Of a stretch of DNA of 64,000 nt, positions 8,302-17,444 are shown in pieces; positions within the stretch are counted from its first letter, which is position 1, and each line of letters begins with the position of its first letter. The position numbers and the translations under genes are program-made. Under the pieces are notes generated by a model. It was not told where the DNA came from. It was given only the letters and a program-made list of their open reading frames with translations, and made no database searches. The stretch is from Paraburkholderia sp. CNPSo 3272 (GTDB lineage: Bacteria; Pseudomonadota; Gammaproteobacteria; Burkholderiales; Burkholderiaceae), in NCBI RefSeq assembly GCF_024206495.1, contig NZ_JAMBPQ010000028.1, positions 1-64,000 of the forward strand. Direction: 5' to 3'.

Positions 8302-9501
8302 ATGGACCAGAGCGATCTTAAGGCCGCGCCCGCGTGGCAACTGTCCGAGCGTGCAATCAAGCTGACCAGCTCGGCGATTCGCGAAATCCTGAAGGTCACC
8401 GAGCGTCCCGAAGTCATTTCGTTCGCGGGCGGCCTGCCCGCGCCGGCCAGCTTCCCGGCCGAGGAAATGCGCGCCGCCGCCGATCGCATCCTGCGCGACG
8501 ACCCCTCGGGCGCCCTCCAGTACAGCGCGACCGAAGGCTATATGCCGCTGCGCGAATGGATTGCCGCGCGCCACTCGGTGGGCGGCGTGAAAGTGCGTCC
8601 CTCGCAGGTGCTCATCACCACGGGTTCGCAGCAGGCGCTCGACCTGATCGGCAAGGTGCTGGTCTGCCCCAATAGCCCCGTGCTCGTGGAAACGCCCACC
8701 TACCTCGGCGCGCTGCAGTCGTTCTCGCTTTACGAGCCGAAGTACGTCCAGGTCCCGACCGACGAAAAGAGCCTCGTGCCCGGAGGCCTCACGCCCGAAC
8801 TCACGGCCGGCGCGCGCCTGCTCTACGCAATCCCGAACTTCCAGAACCCGACGGGCCGCCGCCTGCCCCTCGAGCGCCGCCAGGCGCTCGCGGAGTTCGC
8901 GAAGCACTCGCCCTTCCCCGTCATCGAAGACGACCCCTACGGCGCGCTGCTCTACGCGGGCGAGCCGCTGCCGACGGTGCACTCGCTCGCGCCCGAGCAT
9001 GTCGTGCATCTGGGTTCGTTCTCGAAGATCCTGGCGCCGGGCCTGCGGGTGGGCTACATCATTGCGCCCGAAGACCTGCACTTCAAGCTCGTGCAGGCCA
9101 AGCAGGCCACCGACCTGCACACGCCGAGCTTCACGCAGCGCATCGTCTACGAGGTGGTGAAGGACGGCTTCCTCGACACGCACATCCCGAAGGTGCGCGC
9201 ACTCTATCGCGACCAGTGCGAGGCGATGCTCGACTCGCTCAAGCGCAACATGCCCGAAGGCGTGAGCTGGAACCGCCCGGAAGGCGGCATGTTCATCTGG
9301 GTGACGCTGCCCTCGAACATCGACAGCATGAAGCTGCTGGCCGAAGCCGTCGCGCAGAACGTGGCCTTCGTACCCGGCGCGCCGTTCTTCGCCGACGAGC
9401 CGCAACACAACAAGCTGCGCCTGTCGTTCGTCACGGTGCCGCCCGCGAAGATCGAAGAAGGCGTGGCGAAGCTCGCGGCCCTGATTCGCGCGCACGCCTG
9501 A
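8302..9501 (+). CDS. PLP-dependent aminotransferase, class I/II (LysN/2-aminoadipate-type)
   Basis: A 399-aa fold-type-I aminotransferase. Visible elements: VISFAGGLPAPASFP at the N-terminus, ALQYSATEGYMPLREW, ITTGSQQALDLIGKVL (PLP phosphate/ring contacts), NFQNPTGRRL, EDDPYGALLY, and the Schiff-base lysine in HLGSFSKILAPGLRVGY. This layout is typical of enzymes acting on branched-chain, aromatic or aminoadipate substrates. A clear AAGGAG SD (8291-8296) fixes the start at 8302. RidA lies 72 bp downstream, consistent with removal of enamine/imine by-products of PLP chemistry. Exact substrate unknown. Confidence 0.9.
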   Translation: MDQSDLKAAPAWQLSERAIKLTSSAIREILKVTERPEVISFAGGLPAPASFPAEEMRAAADRILRDDPSGALQYSATEGYMPLREWIAARHSVGGVKVRPSQVLITTGSQQALDLIGKVLVCPNSPVLVETPTYLGALQSFSLYEPKYVQVPTDEKSLVPGGLTPELTAGARLLYAIPNFQNPTGRRLPLERRQALAEFAKHSPFPVIEDDPYGALLYAGEPLPTVHSLAPEHVVHLGSFSKILAPGLRVGYIIAPEDLHFKLVQAKQATDLHTPSFTQRIVYEVVKDGFLDTHIPKVRALYRDQCEAMLDSLKRNMPEGVSWNRPEGGMFIWVTLPSNIDSMKLLAEAVAQNVAFVPGAPFFADEPQHNKLRLSFVTVPPAKIEEGVAKLAALIRAHA

Positions 9502-9573
9502 CGCAAGCCCGGCGAAGGCCTCGCGCAGCGCCAGGCTTTTTCCGACTCAACACCCGAACGAGGAATCCTGATC

Positions 9574-10038
9574 ATGGCTGACATCAACATCTACGACCGT
9601 CTCGAACAGCTCGGCATCACCCTGCCCCAGGCAGGCGCGCCCGCCGCGGCCTACGTGATGAGCGCCCAGAGCGGCAACACGGTGTACCTGTCGGGGCACA
9701 TCGCCAAGAAGGACGGCAAGGTGTGGACCGGCAAGCTGGGCGAGTCGCTGACGACAGAGGAAGGCAAGGCCGCCGCGCGCTCGATCGCGATCGACCTGCT
9801 CGCCACGCTGCACGCCCATACGGGCGACCTCAACAAGGTCAAGCGCGTGGTCAAGCTCATGAGCCTCGTGAATTCGACGCTCACCTTCACGGAACAGCAC
9901 GTCGTCACGAACGGCGCTTCGGAGCTGATCGCCGACGTGTTCGGTGAGAAGGGCAAGCATGCGCGCTCGGCCTTCGGCGTCGCGCAGATTCCGCTTGGCG
10001 CATGCGTCGAGATCGAGCTGGTCGCCGAAGTCGAGTAA
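9574..10038 (+). CDS. RidA (YjgF/YER057c) family enamine/imine deaminase
   Basis: A 154-aa protein with family features: AYVMSAQSGNTVYLSGHIAKKDG, a LLATLHAHTGDLNKVKRVVKLM helix-strand unit, and the C-terminal ARSAFGVAQIPLGACVEIE segment that carries the conserved arginine of hydrolytic RidA enzymes. RidA proteins are trimeric cytosolic deaminases that hydrolyse reactive enamines/imines such as 2-aminoacrylate released by PLP enzymes. Directly behind the aminotransferase gene, with an AGGAA SD, it probably cleans up intermediates of that enzyme. It is closer to the longer (about 150 aa) subgroup than to canonical RidA (about 128 aa). Confidence 0.9.
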   Translation: MADINIYDRLEQLGITLPQAGAPAAAYVMSAQSGNTVYLSGHIAKKDGKVWTGKLGESLTTEEGKAAARSIAIDLLATLHAHTGDLNKVKRVVKLMSLVNSTLTFTEQHVVTNGASELIADVFGEKGKHARSAFGVAQIPLGACVEIELVAEVE

Positions 10039-10062
10039 GCGACATCGGCGAGCTTCGGTAAG

Positions 10063-10106
10063 GTGCGCGGACCCGCATCCAGGTCCGCGCACTGGCTCGT
10101 ATTTTT
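10063..10106 (+). terminator. Probable terminator or attenuator after ridA-like gene
   Basis: A perfect 11-bp inverted repeat GTGCGCGGACC/GGTCCGCGCAC (10063-10073 with 10082-10092) followed 8 nt later by ATTTTTCT. The gap between stem and T-run makes it imperfect; it may only partly separate the RidA and PhzF genes. Confidence 0.6.
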
Positions 10107-10175
10107 CTGTTGTGCGTTCGCGCAACCTGGCGCACCTCTTGCGTCCGGCCTTACCCCTTCCACGATCGTCCCGCC

Positions 10176-11054
10176 ATGACCCAGCACAGCGTCCGCTTCA
10201 AACAGGTCGACGTCTTCACGTCGGTACCCTTCAAGGGCAACCCGCTCGCCGTGGTGTTCGACGCCGACGGCTTGAGCGGCGACGAGATGCAGGCCATCGC
10301 GCGCTGGACCAATCTCTCGGAAACCAGCTTCCTGCTCGCCCCCGCCGACGCGCGCGCCGACTACCGCGTGCGCATCTTCACGACCAAGGGCGAGCTGCCC
10401 TTCGCGGGCCATCCGACGCTCGGCACGGCGCACGCGTTTCTCGAAAGCGGCCGCACGCCGAAGACGCCTGGCCGCCTCGTGCAGGAATGCGGCGCCGGGC
10501 TCATCGATCTGGCCGCCGGTGAAAACGGCGCATGGGCCTTCGCCGCGCCGCCCGCGCGCGTGACGCCGCTCGCCGCCGCGCAGTTCGACGCATTGCGCGA
10601 GGCGCTGCGCCCGGACGTCATCGACTTCTCGGCCGCGCCCTGCGGCGTCGACAACGGCGCGCCCTGGCTCGTCGTATGTCTCGCATCGGCACAAGCGGTG
10701 CTAGCGCTCGACGTCGACTACGAGGCGATCGAAGCGGTTGCCGCAAGTGTGGGCGCACACGGCGTGGCCGCCTACGGCCCGCATGAGGCCAATGGTCCCG
10801 CAACCTTTGAAGTGCGCTGCCTCATGACCGGACTCGGCAAGGGCGAGGACCCCGTCACCGGTAGCGCGAATGCCGCCATCGCCATGCTGCTTGAACAGCA
10901 GAACCGTCGTCCCGGCGCACGCTATACGGTGCGTCAGGGCACGGCGCTCGGGCGCGACGGGCGCGTGCGCGTCGAATACGACGATGCGGCGAAACAGATC
11001 TGGATTGGCGGGCATTCGGTGACGGTCGTCGACGGGACCTGCCGGCTCGGCTAA
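10176..11054 (+). CDS. PhzF family isomerase/epimerase-like protein
   Basis: A 292-aa protein with the diaminopimelate-epimerase fold as found in PhzF: QVDVFTSVPFKGNPLAVVFD at the N-terminus, NLSETSFLL carrying the conserved catalytic-type glutamate, LPFAGHPTLGTAHA, and in the second half GEDPVTGSANAAIAMLL. PhzF proteins isomerise small hydrophobic or amino-acid-like substrates; the phenazine activity is only one member and no phz genes are present. The start at 10176 (MTQHSVRFKQ) is where homology starts. Last gene of the MocR-linked cluster, 137 bp after RidA. Confidence 0.88.
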   Translation: MTQHSVRFKQVDVFTSVPFKGNPLAVVFDADGLSGDEMQAIARWTNLSETSFLLAPADARADYRVRIFTTKGELPFAGHPTLGTAHAFLESGRTPKTPGRLVQECGAGLIDLAAGENGAWAFAAPPARVTPLAAAQFDALREALRPDVIDFSAAPCGVDNGAPWLVVCLASAQAVLALDVDYEAIEAVAASVGAHGVAAYGPHEANGPATFEVRCLMTGLGKGEDPVTGSANAAIAMLLEQQNRRPGARYTVRQGTALGRDGRVRVEYDDAAKQIWIGGHSVTVVDGTCRLG

Positions 11055-11373
11055 GCGCCTGCAGCAGCACCCTGGTTCATGCAAGGCGCATCGACCCCGA
11101 TGCACCGCTTCGCAGCTATGCACCGCACATGGGCATCGCGCGCGCGTTGAGGCGACCCTCGCGTATACCCGGGGGACCACAGCTTCCTTAATCATTCCCC
11201 AACCAGTAATATCGAAACATCGGACGCATGACGCGTCCGGCGTGCATTGCGCGCGCGCAATCCACGTATTCCCCCAGCCATCCGTCCTTCATGCCGCCGA
11301 CTCAACCGAGCGCATCCTTGCCATTCCGGCCGCCGCATCCGCGGTGTGAGTTCCCGCGCCTACGGCGGCCGCG
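11055..11373 (+). other. Intergenic region upstream of GGDEF-EAL gene
   Basis: No gene is supported here. It contains a weak promoter candidate (TTCCTT at 11184-11189, 17 bp, TAATAT at 11207-11212) and just after it a CGGACGC/GCGTCCG hairpin (11221-11227 with 11233-11239) without a T-run, which could be an operator or leader structure. Confidence 0.4.
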
Positions 11374-13749
11374 ATGAGCGCCACGCGGGGTCCGTTCTCG
11401 CGCGATTCGAGCCTGCGCAACGCGCCCGGCCCGGCATACACGCGTCCGCGCGCACTGCTCGCCATTCCGCTGCTCGGCGTGCTGGTGCTCGTGCTGCTGT
11501 GGGCGGTCATCTTCACGCGTCTGTCGGTCGAGAAGGAAGCCACCATGCGCGAGGCCACGGCCTCGGCGGCGATCCTCTCGGCGGCGCTCGAACAGCACAC
11601 GGTCAAGGCGATCCACCAGGTCGACCAGATCACGCGCTTCGTAAAGTACGAGTTCGAAAAATCGCCTGGGCGCTTCGATCTCGCGAGCACGGTCGAAAAG
11701 GGCGTGGTTCAGAGCGACTCGCTCGTGCAGGTGTCGATCATCGACGAGCACGGCACGCTCGTCTCCAACACGGCCGATCCGAATCCCAAGCCCATCGACC
11801 TCTCGGACCGCGAGCACTTCAAGGTGCACGAGCACGAGAACGACGACCAGCTCTATATCAGCAAGCCGGTACTCGGCCGCGTGTCGGGCCACTGGACCCT
11901 GCAGATGACGCGCCGCCTCAATCACCCGGACGGCTCGTTCGCGGGCGTCGTCGTGGTTTCTGAGGACCCGAGCTACTTCACGAGCGACTTCTACAACAAC
12001 GCCGCGATCGGCCGCGACGGCGTGATCGCCGTGATCTCGGACAGCGGCGCCGTGCTCGCGCGCCGCACGGGCAGCGCCGAGCGCGCGAACGGCACGTTCT
12101 CCGCGAGCGGCGTGTATCCCATTTCCGAGCACGTGTCGGGCACCTACGTCGATCCGATCGATCACGTCACGCGCATCGTCTCGTACCGTCATATCGATGG
12201 CTATCCGCTCGCCGTGCTGGTCGGTCTCTCGCAGGCCGAGGAATTCGCCGACTACAACCACACGCGCGACGTCTACCTGATGATGGCGACGTTCATCTCG
12301 CTCGCCATGCTCTCGTTCTTCGCCGTGGCCACGGGACTGATCGGCAAGCTGCTCGGGCGCGAGCGCGAGATGTCGCAACTCGTGCAGTACGACCTGCTCA
12401 CGGGCCTGCCCAACCGTTACGCCACGCTGCAGCGTCTGCGCCATGAAGTCTCGCAGCCGGGCAACCTCGGGCGGCTCGCCATCCTCTTCATCGACCTCGA
12501 CAACTTCAAGACGGTCAACGACACGCTCGGCCACAACGCCGGCGACATCGTGCTGCAGATGAGCGCCGCGCGCCTCGCCGACGCCGTAGGCGGCGCGGGC
12601 ACGCTCGCGCGCATTGGCGGCGACGAGTTCGTGGTGATCGTGAAGGGCGACGACATCGAAAAACGCGCCATTGCGCTCGCCGAAGCCACCAACGCCGCGT
12701 TCACGCATCCGTTCGACGTGCGCGGCAGCGCCTTCGTGCTGCACGCGAGCACGGGCATCGCGCTCTTCGCGGTCGCGCACGAAAGCGAAATCGATCTGCT
12801 CAAGAAGGCCGACCTTGCGATGTACGCCGCGAAGGAAGCCGGACGCAACTGCTTTCGCTTCTACTCGCCGCAGCTCGCCCACCGCGCCGACCATCTGATG
12901 AAGTGGGAGCAGCAGCTGCGCGTCGCGCTCGCCGAGGACCAGCTCTTTCTCGCCTACCAGCCGAAGATCGATCTGCGCCGGCGCTGCATCACGGGCTTCG
13001 AGGCGCTCGTGCGCTGGAACCATCCGCAATACGGGCTCATTCCTGCGGGCGAATTCATTCCCGTGGCCGAATCCACGGGCCTCATCGTGCCGGTCGGCGA
13101 CTTCGTGATCCGCACCGCGTGCGCACAGCTCGCGCAGTGGCAGCAGCAAGGCTACGAGTCGCTCACGCTCGCCATCAACATCTCGGCGGTGCAGTTCTGG
13201 CGCGGCGACCTGTACGAGACCGTGGCGCGCGCAATCGAGGAAACCGGCATTGCCGCGCACCGGCTCGAACTCGAGATCACCGAAACCGCGATGATGGAGT
13301 ACCCGGAGCTGGTCTCGGAGAAGATCTTCGCGCTAAAGCGTCTTGGCGTGCGCGTCGCGCTCGACGACTTCGGTACGGGCTATTCGTCGCTGTCCTACCT
13401 GAACCGCTTCGCCGTCGACACGCTCAAGGTCGACCGCTCGTTCGTGCAGGCCATCCCCGCGGACCGCAGCGTGTGCGTGATGGTCTCGGCGATCGTCAAT
13501 CTCGCGCGCTCGCTCGGGCTCACGGTGGTCGTCGAGGGCACCGAAACCGAAGAGCAGATCGCGTGGCTCTCCGCGCTCGGCCCGATCGAGGCGCAGGGCT
13601 TCCTGTTCTCGCGCCCGGTGCCCGTGGAAGGTGTGGCCGCGCTGATCGAGCGCTTCGGCGTCTGCAGCGCGACGCCGCCGGCGGGCACGCAAGCCGCGCA
13701 CGAAGACCGCCGCAACGAGCGCCTGAGCGACGCGCCGCAATCGCGTTGA
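11374..13749 (+). CDS. Membrane GGDEF-EAL protein (c-di-GMP turnover) with periplasmic Cache-like sensor
   Basis: A 791-aa protein. A TM helix at about 27-48 and a second at about 303-326 enclose a periplasmic dCache-like sensor domain. The GGDEF domain has an intact GGDEF at 415-419 but no RxxD inhibitory site upstream (VGGAGTLARI instead). The EAL domain (EAL at 543-545) retains the expected residues: NIS, ELEITET, LDDFGTGYSS, LKVDRSF, VVEGTE and AQGFLFSRP. It may both make and degrade c-di-GMP, with the phosphodiesterase side looking complete. The ligand is unknown. Start at 11374 lacks a strong SD. Monocistronic; chrA-like gene follows at 112 bp. Confidence 0.92.
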   Translation: MSATRGPFSRDSSLRNAPGPAYTRPRALLAIPLLGVLVLVLLWAVIFTRLSVEKEATMREATASAAILSAALEQHTVKAIHQVDQITRFVKYEFEKSPGRFDLASTVEKGVVQSDSLVQVSIIDEHGTLVSNTADPNPKPIDLSDREHFKVHEHENDDQLYISKPVLGRVSGHWTLQMTRRLNHPDGSFAGVVVVSEDPSYFTSDFYNNAAIGRDGVIAVISDSGAVLARRTGSAERANGTFSASGVYPISEHVSGTYVDPIDHVTRIVSYRHIDGYPLAVLVGLSQAEEFADYNHTRDVYLMMATFISLAMLSFFAVATGLIGKLLGREREMSQLVQYDLLTGLPNRYATLQRLRHEVSQPGNLGRLAILFIDLDNFKTVNDTLGHNAGDIVLQMSAARLADAVGGAGTLARIGGDEFVVIVKGDDIEKRAIALAEATNAAFTHPFDVRGSAFVLHASTGIALFAVAHESEIDLLKKADLAMYAAKEAGRNCFRFYSPQLAHRADHLMKWEQQLRVALAEDQLFLAYQPKIDLRRRCITGFEALVRWNHPQYGLIPAGEFIPVAESTGLIVPVGDFVIRTACAQLAQWQQQGYESLTLAINISAVQFWRGDLYETVARAIEETGIAAHRLELEITETAMMEYPELVSEKIFALKRLGVRVALDDFGTGYSSLSYLNRFAVDTLKVDRSFVQAIPADRSVCVMVSAIVNLARSLGLTVVVEGTETEEQIAWLSALGPIEAQGFLFSRPVPVEGVAALIERFGVCSATPPAGTQAAHEDRRNERLSDAPQSR

Positions 13750-13861
13750 GGCCGGGACGGCGCGCAGGTTGCGCATTTTTCCACGCGTTCTCCAGTCAGT
13801 TGCGCGAACCGCGTGCCTTCGCGCACAGACCTGCACGGACCTTCGCACGCACGATGCAGCC

Positions 13862-15067
13862 ATGCAAACCCGCACCGACGAAGCGATCGCGGCGCCAATC
13901 CGCGACCATCACGAACCGCTCCTCACGCTCTTTCGCGTCGTGCTGACCGCGTCCGCGGTCTCATGGGGCGGCCTCGCGCTCATGGCGCAACTCGAACAGC
14001 ACTACGTGGAGCGCGAAGCGCGTCTCACGCAAACGGCGTTCTCGGATCTGGTCGCGCTCGCCTGGATCGTGCCGGGGCCGGTGGGCTGCAACGTCGCGGT
14101 GCAACTCGGTCATGCGCTGCGCGGACGCGCGGGCGCCTGGGTCGCGGGCGTGGCGAGCGTGCTGCCCTTCTTCGCGCTGATGACGCTGTTCGCCATTTTC
14201 TACCGCACGCCGCTCGTGCATGCGGTCGCCTCACGCACGCTGCTCGACCATTTCAGCGTGGTGCTCGCCATGCTGATCGGCGTGACGTGGTACCGGCAAA
14301 CGCGGGCGCTCGTGCGCGGCCCGCTCGAATGGGGCGTGGCGCTCGCGGCCTGCGCGGCCCTCGCCCTCGCGGCGAGCGGCGCAGCCTACGTGGCGATTCT
14401 GCTCGTCGCCTTTGCCGCGGGCTGGCTCGCGAGTCCGGTGCCTTCGCAGCGGCTCGAATTGCGCGTGACGCGGCGCGACATGCAGTTGCTCGCCGCGCTT
14501 GCCGCGCTCATTGTCGTGTTCGCGCTGCCGCTGCCGCATCCGCTCGACTCTGCGCTGCTCTGGCCGCGTCTCGCGGGTGCGGGGATGACGCTGTTCGGCG
14601 GCGGCTTTTCTGCGCTGCCCGTGTTGAAAACGCTGTTCGTCACGCCAGCGGTCGGCATCACCAACGACGACTTTACGCTGGCGTTCACGCTCTCGCCGCT
14701 TTCGCCGGGGCCGCTCCTGAACGTGGTGCCCTTCTTCGGCTATCTCGTCGATGGCTGGGTCGGCGCGCTCGTCGCCACGCTCGCGCTGTTCGTGCCTTCG
14801 GGCTGCCTCGTCGTGCTCGCGCGCAGGCACCTGCACCGCATGAAGGCGAACCCGCGCTTCGAGCACGCCATGCGCGTGCTGCGCGCCGCGACCACCGCGT
14901 TCCTCGCGATCGCCGTCTGGCATATCGCGCGGCAGGTGCCGCTGCATCTGTCTTATCTGCTGACGGCCGTCTTCTCGGCGATGTGTTTCGGCAAGCTCAA
15001 GCTCCCCGCTTACGCGGTCTACGCGACAGTAGGGCTCGCGTGCGGGGCGTGGCTGCTGCTCGCCTGA
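13862..15067 (+). CDS. Chromate transporter, ChrA/CHR family (two-domain form)
   Basis: A 401-aa inner-membrane protein with two homologous CHR halves (about 25-195 and 210-400). The first half carries ALAWIVPGPVGCNVAVQLG, the second GAGMTLFGGGFSALPVLKT and FTLSPLSPGPLLNVVPFFGYLV, matching the duplicated ChrA pattern. The family includes proton-driven chromate efflux pumps, but many members have untested substrates. The canonical GFGGP of the first half is changed to SWGGLALMAQL. Start chosen at 13862 (MQTRTDEA). No chrB or other chromate genes are adjacent, so chromate export is an inference from family. Confidence 0.85.
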   Translation: MQTRTDEAIAAPIRDHHEPLLTLFRVVLTASAVSWGGLALMAQLEQHYVEREARLTQTAFSDLVALAWIVPGPVGCNVAVQLGHALRGRAGAWVAGVASVLPFFALMTLFAIFYRTPLVHAVASRTLLDHFSVVLAMLIGVTWYRQTRALVRGPLEWGVALAACAALALAASGAAYVAILLVAFAAGWLASPVPSQRLELRVTRRDMQLLAALAALIVVFALPLPHPLDSALLWPRLAGAGMTLFGGGFSALPVLKTLFVTPAVGITNDDFTLAFTLSPLSPGPLLNVVPFFGYLVDGWVGALVATLALFVPSGCLVVLARRHLHRMKANPRFEHAMRVLRAATTAFLAIAVWHIARQVPLHLSYLLTAVFSAMCFGKLKLPAYAVYATVGLACGAWLLLA

Positions 15068-15085
15068 AGCGCGTTCACGCGCCGA

Positions 15086-16108
15086 TCAGCGCGCTGCCGT
15101 AAAACCGCCGAAGAACGCGCGCGCGTTGTCTTCGAGGCTTTCGAGGTGATAGCCGCCTTCCTGCACGATCACCGAAGGCAGGCCGAGCGCGCCGATGGCC
15201 GCGCCGAGCCGGCCGAAACCCTCGGTGGTCACGGCGACTTTCGACTGCGGGTCGTCCTTGTAGATGTCGAAGCCGAGCGCCAGCACGAGCGCGTCCGGTT
15301 GGAAGCGCCCGAGCATGCGCAGCGCCGCTTCCACGCGCTCGAAGAAGTCAGCTTCGGATGCGCCATGCGGCATCGGCAGATTGACGTTGTAGCCCTCGCC
15401 CGCGCCGTTGCCGCGCTCGTCCTCGTAGCCCGCGACCACCGGATAGAAGTTGGTCGGATCGCCGTGGATCGAGATGTAGAGCACGTCGCTGCGGCCGTAG
15501 AAGATCTCCTGGACCCCCTGGCCGTGGTGCATGTCGGTGTCGAGAATCGCCACGCGCGCGAAGCGGCTGCGCAGCGACTGCGCCGCGATGGCCGCGTTGT
15601 TCAGATAGCAGAAGCCGCCTGCCGCGTCCGCGCGGGCATGATGGCCGGGCGGACGCGAGAGCGCATACGACTCGCGCGCGCCCTCGTTCACGCACGCGGC
15701 GGCCGCCAGCGCGCTTTGCGCCGACCAGTAGGCCGCGCGCCAGGTGTTCGCGCCAATGGGGCAACTGCCGTCCGCGAGATAGCGCGCCGCCTGCGCGAGC
15801 ACGCCGCGCAGCGGATTCGGCTCGCGCACGTAGATGTTCGACATCACCTCTTCGCCCCAATCTTCGGGCACGCGCTTCCATTCAGTGTGCGCTTCTTCGA
15901 GAAAGCGCAGATAGTTCATGTCGTGCACGGCGGCGATGGGCGCGGTGCCGAAATCGGCGGGCGCCTGCACATCGAAGCCGAGCGAGCGCGCCGCGGCAAC
16001 GAGATGCTCGGCGCGCTGCGGCACTTCCTGCGGCGCACGCAACTGGCCGCGCGAGAAATAGGCGCGCGGATGGTGCAGCAGCTGATCGGGGTGAAACCAG
16101 GTTTTCAT
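15086..16108 (-). CDS. Histone deacetylase-family protein (acetylpolyamine amidohydrolase-like)
   Basis: A 340-aa protein with all HDAC-fold zinc/catalytic motifs: SRPPGHHAR (tandem His), AILDTDMHHGQGVQEIFY (Asp-x-His), ALGFDIYKDDP (second zinc Asp) and QEGGYHLESL (active-site Tyr). Bacterial homologues deacetylate acetylpolyamines or other N-acetyl amines in the cytoplasm. An AGGAGA SD precedes the start at 16108. It is the last gene of the operon transporter-M20 hydrolase-deacetylase, with only 20 bp from the M20 stop, which suggests an acylated or carbamoylated amine as substrate of the pathway. Confidence 0.9.
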   Translation of the reverse strand: MKTWFHPDQLLHHPRAYFSRGQLRAPQEVPQRAEHLVAAARSLGFDVQAPADFGTAPIAAVHDMNYLRFLEEAHTEWKRVPEDWGEEVMSNIYVREPNPLRGVLAQAARYLADGSCPIGANTWRAAYWSAQSALAAAACVNEGARESYALSRPPGHHARADAAGGFCYLNNAAIAAQSLRSRFARVAILDTDMHHGQGVQEIFYGRSDVLYISIHGDPTNFYPVVAGYEDERGNGAGEGYNVNLPMPHGASEADFFERVEAALRMLGRFQPDALVLALGFDIYKDDPQSKVAVTTEGFGRLGAAIGALGLPSVIVQEGGYHLESLEDNARAFFGGFTAAR

Positions 16109-16128
16109 GTTCAGTTCTCCTATTCCTT

Positions 16129-17400
16129 TTACGCGTCGGCCGAGTTTTCCACTGCAATGGCTAGGCGCACGCCTGCGCGCGCCGCGACCGCGTTGAGCAG
16201 CACGTTCGCGCCGGCCGTGACGTCTTCCGGCAGGGCGTCCTCGGCTTCGTTGTGCGACAGACCGTCCACGCAGGGAATGAACACCATCGCCGTCGGACAG
16301 TAGCGTGCGAGCCGGATCGCGTCGTGCCCCGCACCGCTCACGATACGCTCGTGCGGATAGCCAAAGCGCGCCGTTGCCTGCGCGACCAGTTCGACGCATT
16401 GCGCATCGAACGGCGTGGCTGGGCTCGTCCAGCAATGCGCGATCTGCACGCCGAGGCCCCGCTGTGTGGCCACGTCCGCGCATAGCGCGCGCAAGTCGCG
16501 CTCCATCGCATCGAGTTGCGCATCGTCGGGATGGCGCAGATCGACCGTGAACGTCAGGTTCGCCGCGATCGTGTTGCGCGACGAGTTCACGATCTGCGCC
16601 TGGCCGATCGTCACGAGACCGAGCGGTGCGTAACGCGCCATCGTGCGTTCGATGTCGAGCGACATCTGCGCCGCGCCGAACCACGCATCCTTGCGATAGC
16701 GCATCGGCGTCGTGCCCGCGTGCGCGGCCACGCCCGTTACGTTCACGTCGAACCAGCGGATCGCCTGGCCGCCCGTCACGACGCCGATGGTCGTGCCGTT
16801 CGCCTCCAGAATCGGGCCCTGCTCGATATGGGCTTCGAAGTAGGCGTCGACGGCCACGCCTTGCACGGCACGCGTGCCGCGCGCGCCGCATGCGTCGAGC
16901 GCCGCGCCGAGCGTCACGCCGTCGGCGTCCGTGCGCGAGAGTGCCTCCGCCAGCGTCATCGCGCCAGTGAAGACCGCCGAGCCCAGCATCGCCGGCGTGA
17001 AGCGCGCGCCCTCCTCATTGGTCCACGAGCAGATCGCGATCGGCTTCACGGTGCGTGCGCCCGCGTCGTTGAGCGCGCGCACGACTTCGAGAGCGGCGAG
17101 CACGCCGTATACGCCGTCGAAGCGGCCGCCTTCGGGCTGCGTGTCCAGGTGGCTGCCCATCAGCACCGGCGCGGCCTGCGCATCGTCGCCTTCGCGGCGC
17201 GCGAACAGGTTCCCCACTTCGTCGGTCCACACAGTCATGCCCGCCTCGCGGCACCAGCGCGCAAACAGCTCACGCCCGCGCCGGTCTTCTTCGGTGAGCG
17301 CGAGGCGGCGCACGCCGCCGCCCGCCGTCGCGCCAATGCGCGCCATCTCCGTGAGGCTCGCCCACAGGCGCGGGCCGTCGATCTGCAAAAGGTCTTTCAT
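16129..17400 (-). CDS. M20-family Zn-dependent hydrolase (N-carbamoyl-L-amino-acid hydrolase/allantoate amidohydrolase type)
   Basis: A 423-aa protein with the two-metal M20 signature: MGSHLDTQPEGGRFDG, SWTNEEGARF, FEAHIEQGP, and a C-terminal DGLSHNEAED His. The dimerisation domain contains VTGVAAHAGTTPM and NTIAANLTFTVDLRHP, as in beta-ureidopropionase/allantoate amidohydrolase relatives. These enzymes cleave N-carbamoyl or ureido groups. Start at 17400 (MKDLLQIDG) is the best fit; two upstream in-frame ATGs (17412, 17442) lack SD. It lies between the frameshifted transporter and the deacetylase gene, all minus strand, under the divergent LysR regulator. Confidence 0.88.
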   Translation of the reverse strand: MKDLLQIDGPRLWASLTEMARIGATAGGGVRRLALTEEDRRGRELFARWCREAGMTVWTDEVGNLFARREGDDAQAAPVLMGSHLDTQPEGGRFDGVYGVLAALEVVRALNDAGARTVKPIAICSWTNEEGARFTPAMLGSAVFTGAMTLAEALSRTDADGVTLGAALDACGARGTRAVQGVAVDAYFEAHIEQGPILEANGTTIGVVTGGQAIRWFDVNVTGVAAHAGTTPMRYRKDAWFGAAQMSLDIERTMARYAPLGLVTIGQAQIVNSSRNTIAANLTFTVDLRHPDDAQLDAMERDLRALCADVATQRGLGVQIAHCWTSPATPFDAQCVELVAQATARFGYPHERIVSGAGHDAIRLARYCPTAMVFIPCVDGLSHNEAEDALPEDVTAGANVLLNAVAARAGVRLAIAVENSADA

Positions 17401-17444
17401 CGGTCCATCCATTTCAGTCGAACTATTCAAACATCTGAACAACG

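Noticed and set aside
15086..16891. Apparent 601-aa fusion of deacetylase with Arg-rich N-terminus
   Set aside because: The N-terminal part is the M20 gene in another frame; a good SD fixes the start at 16108.
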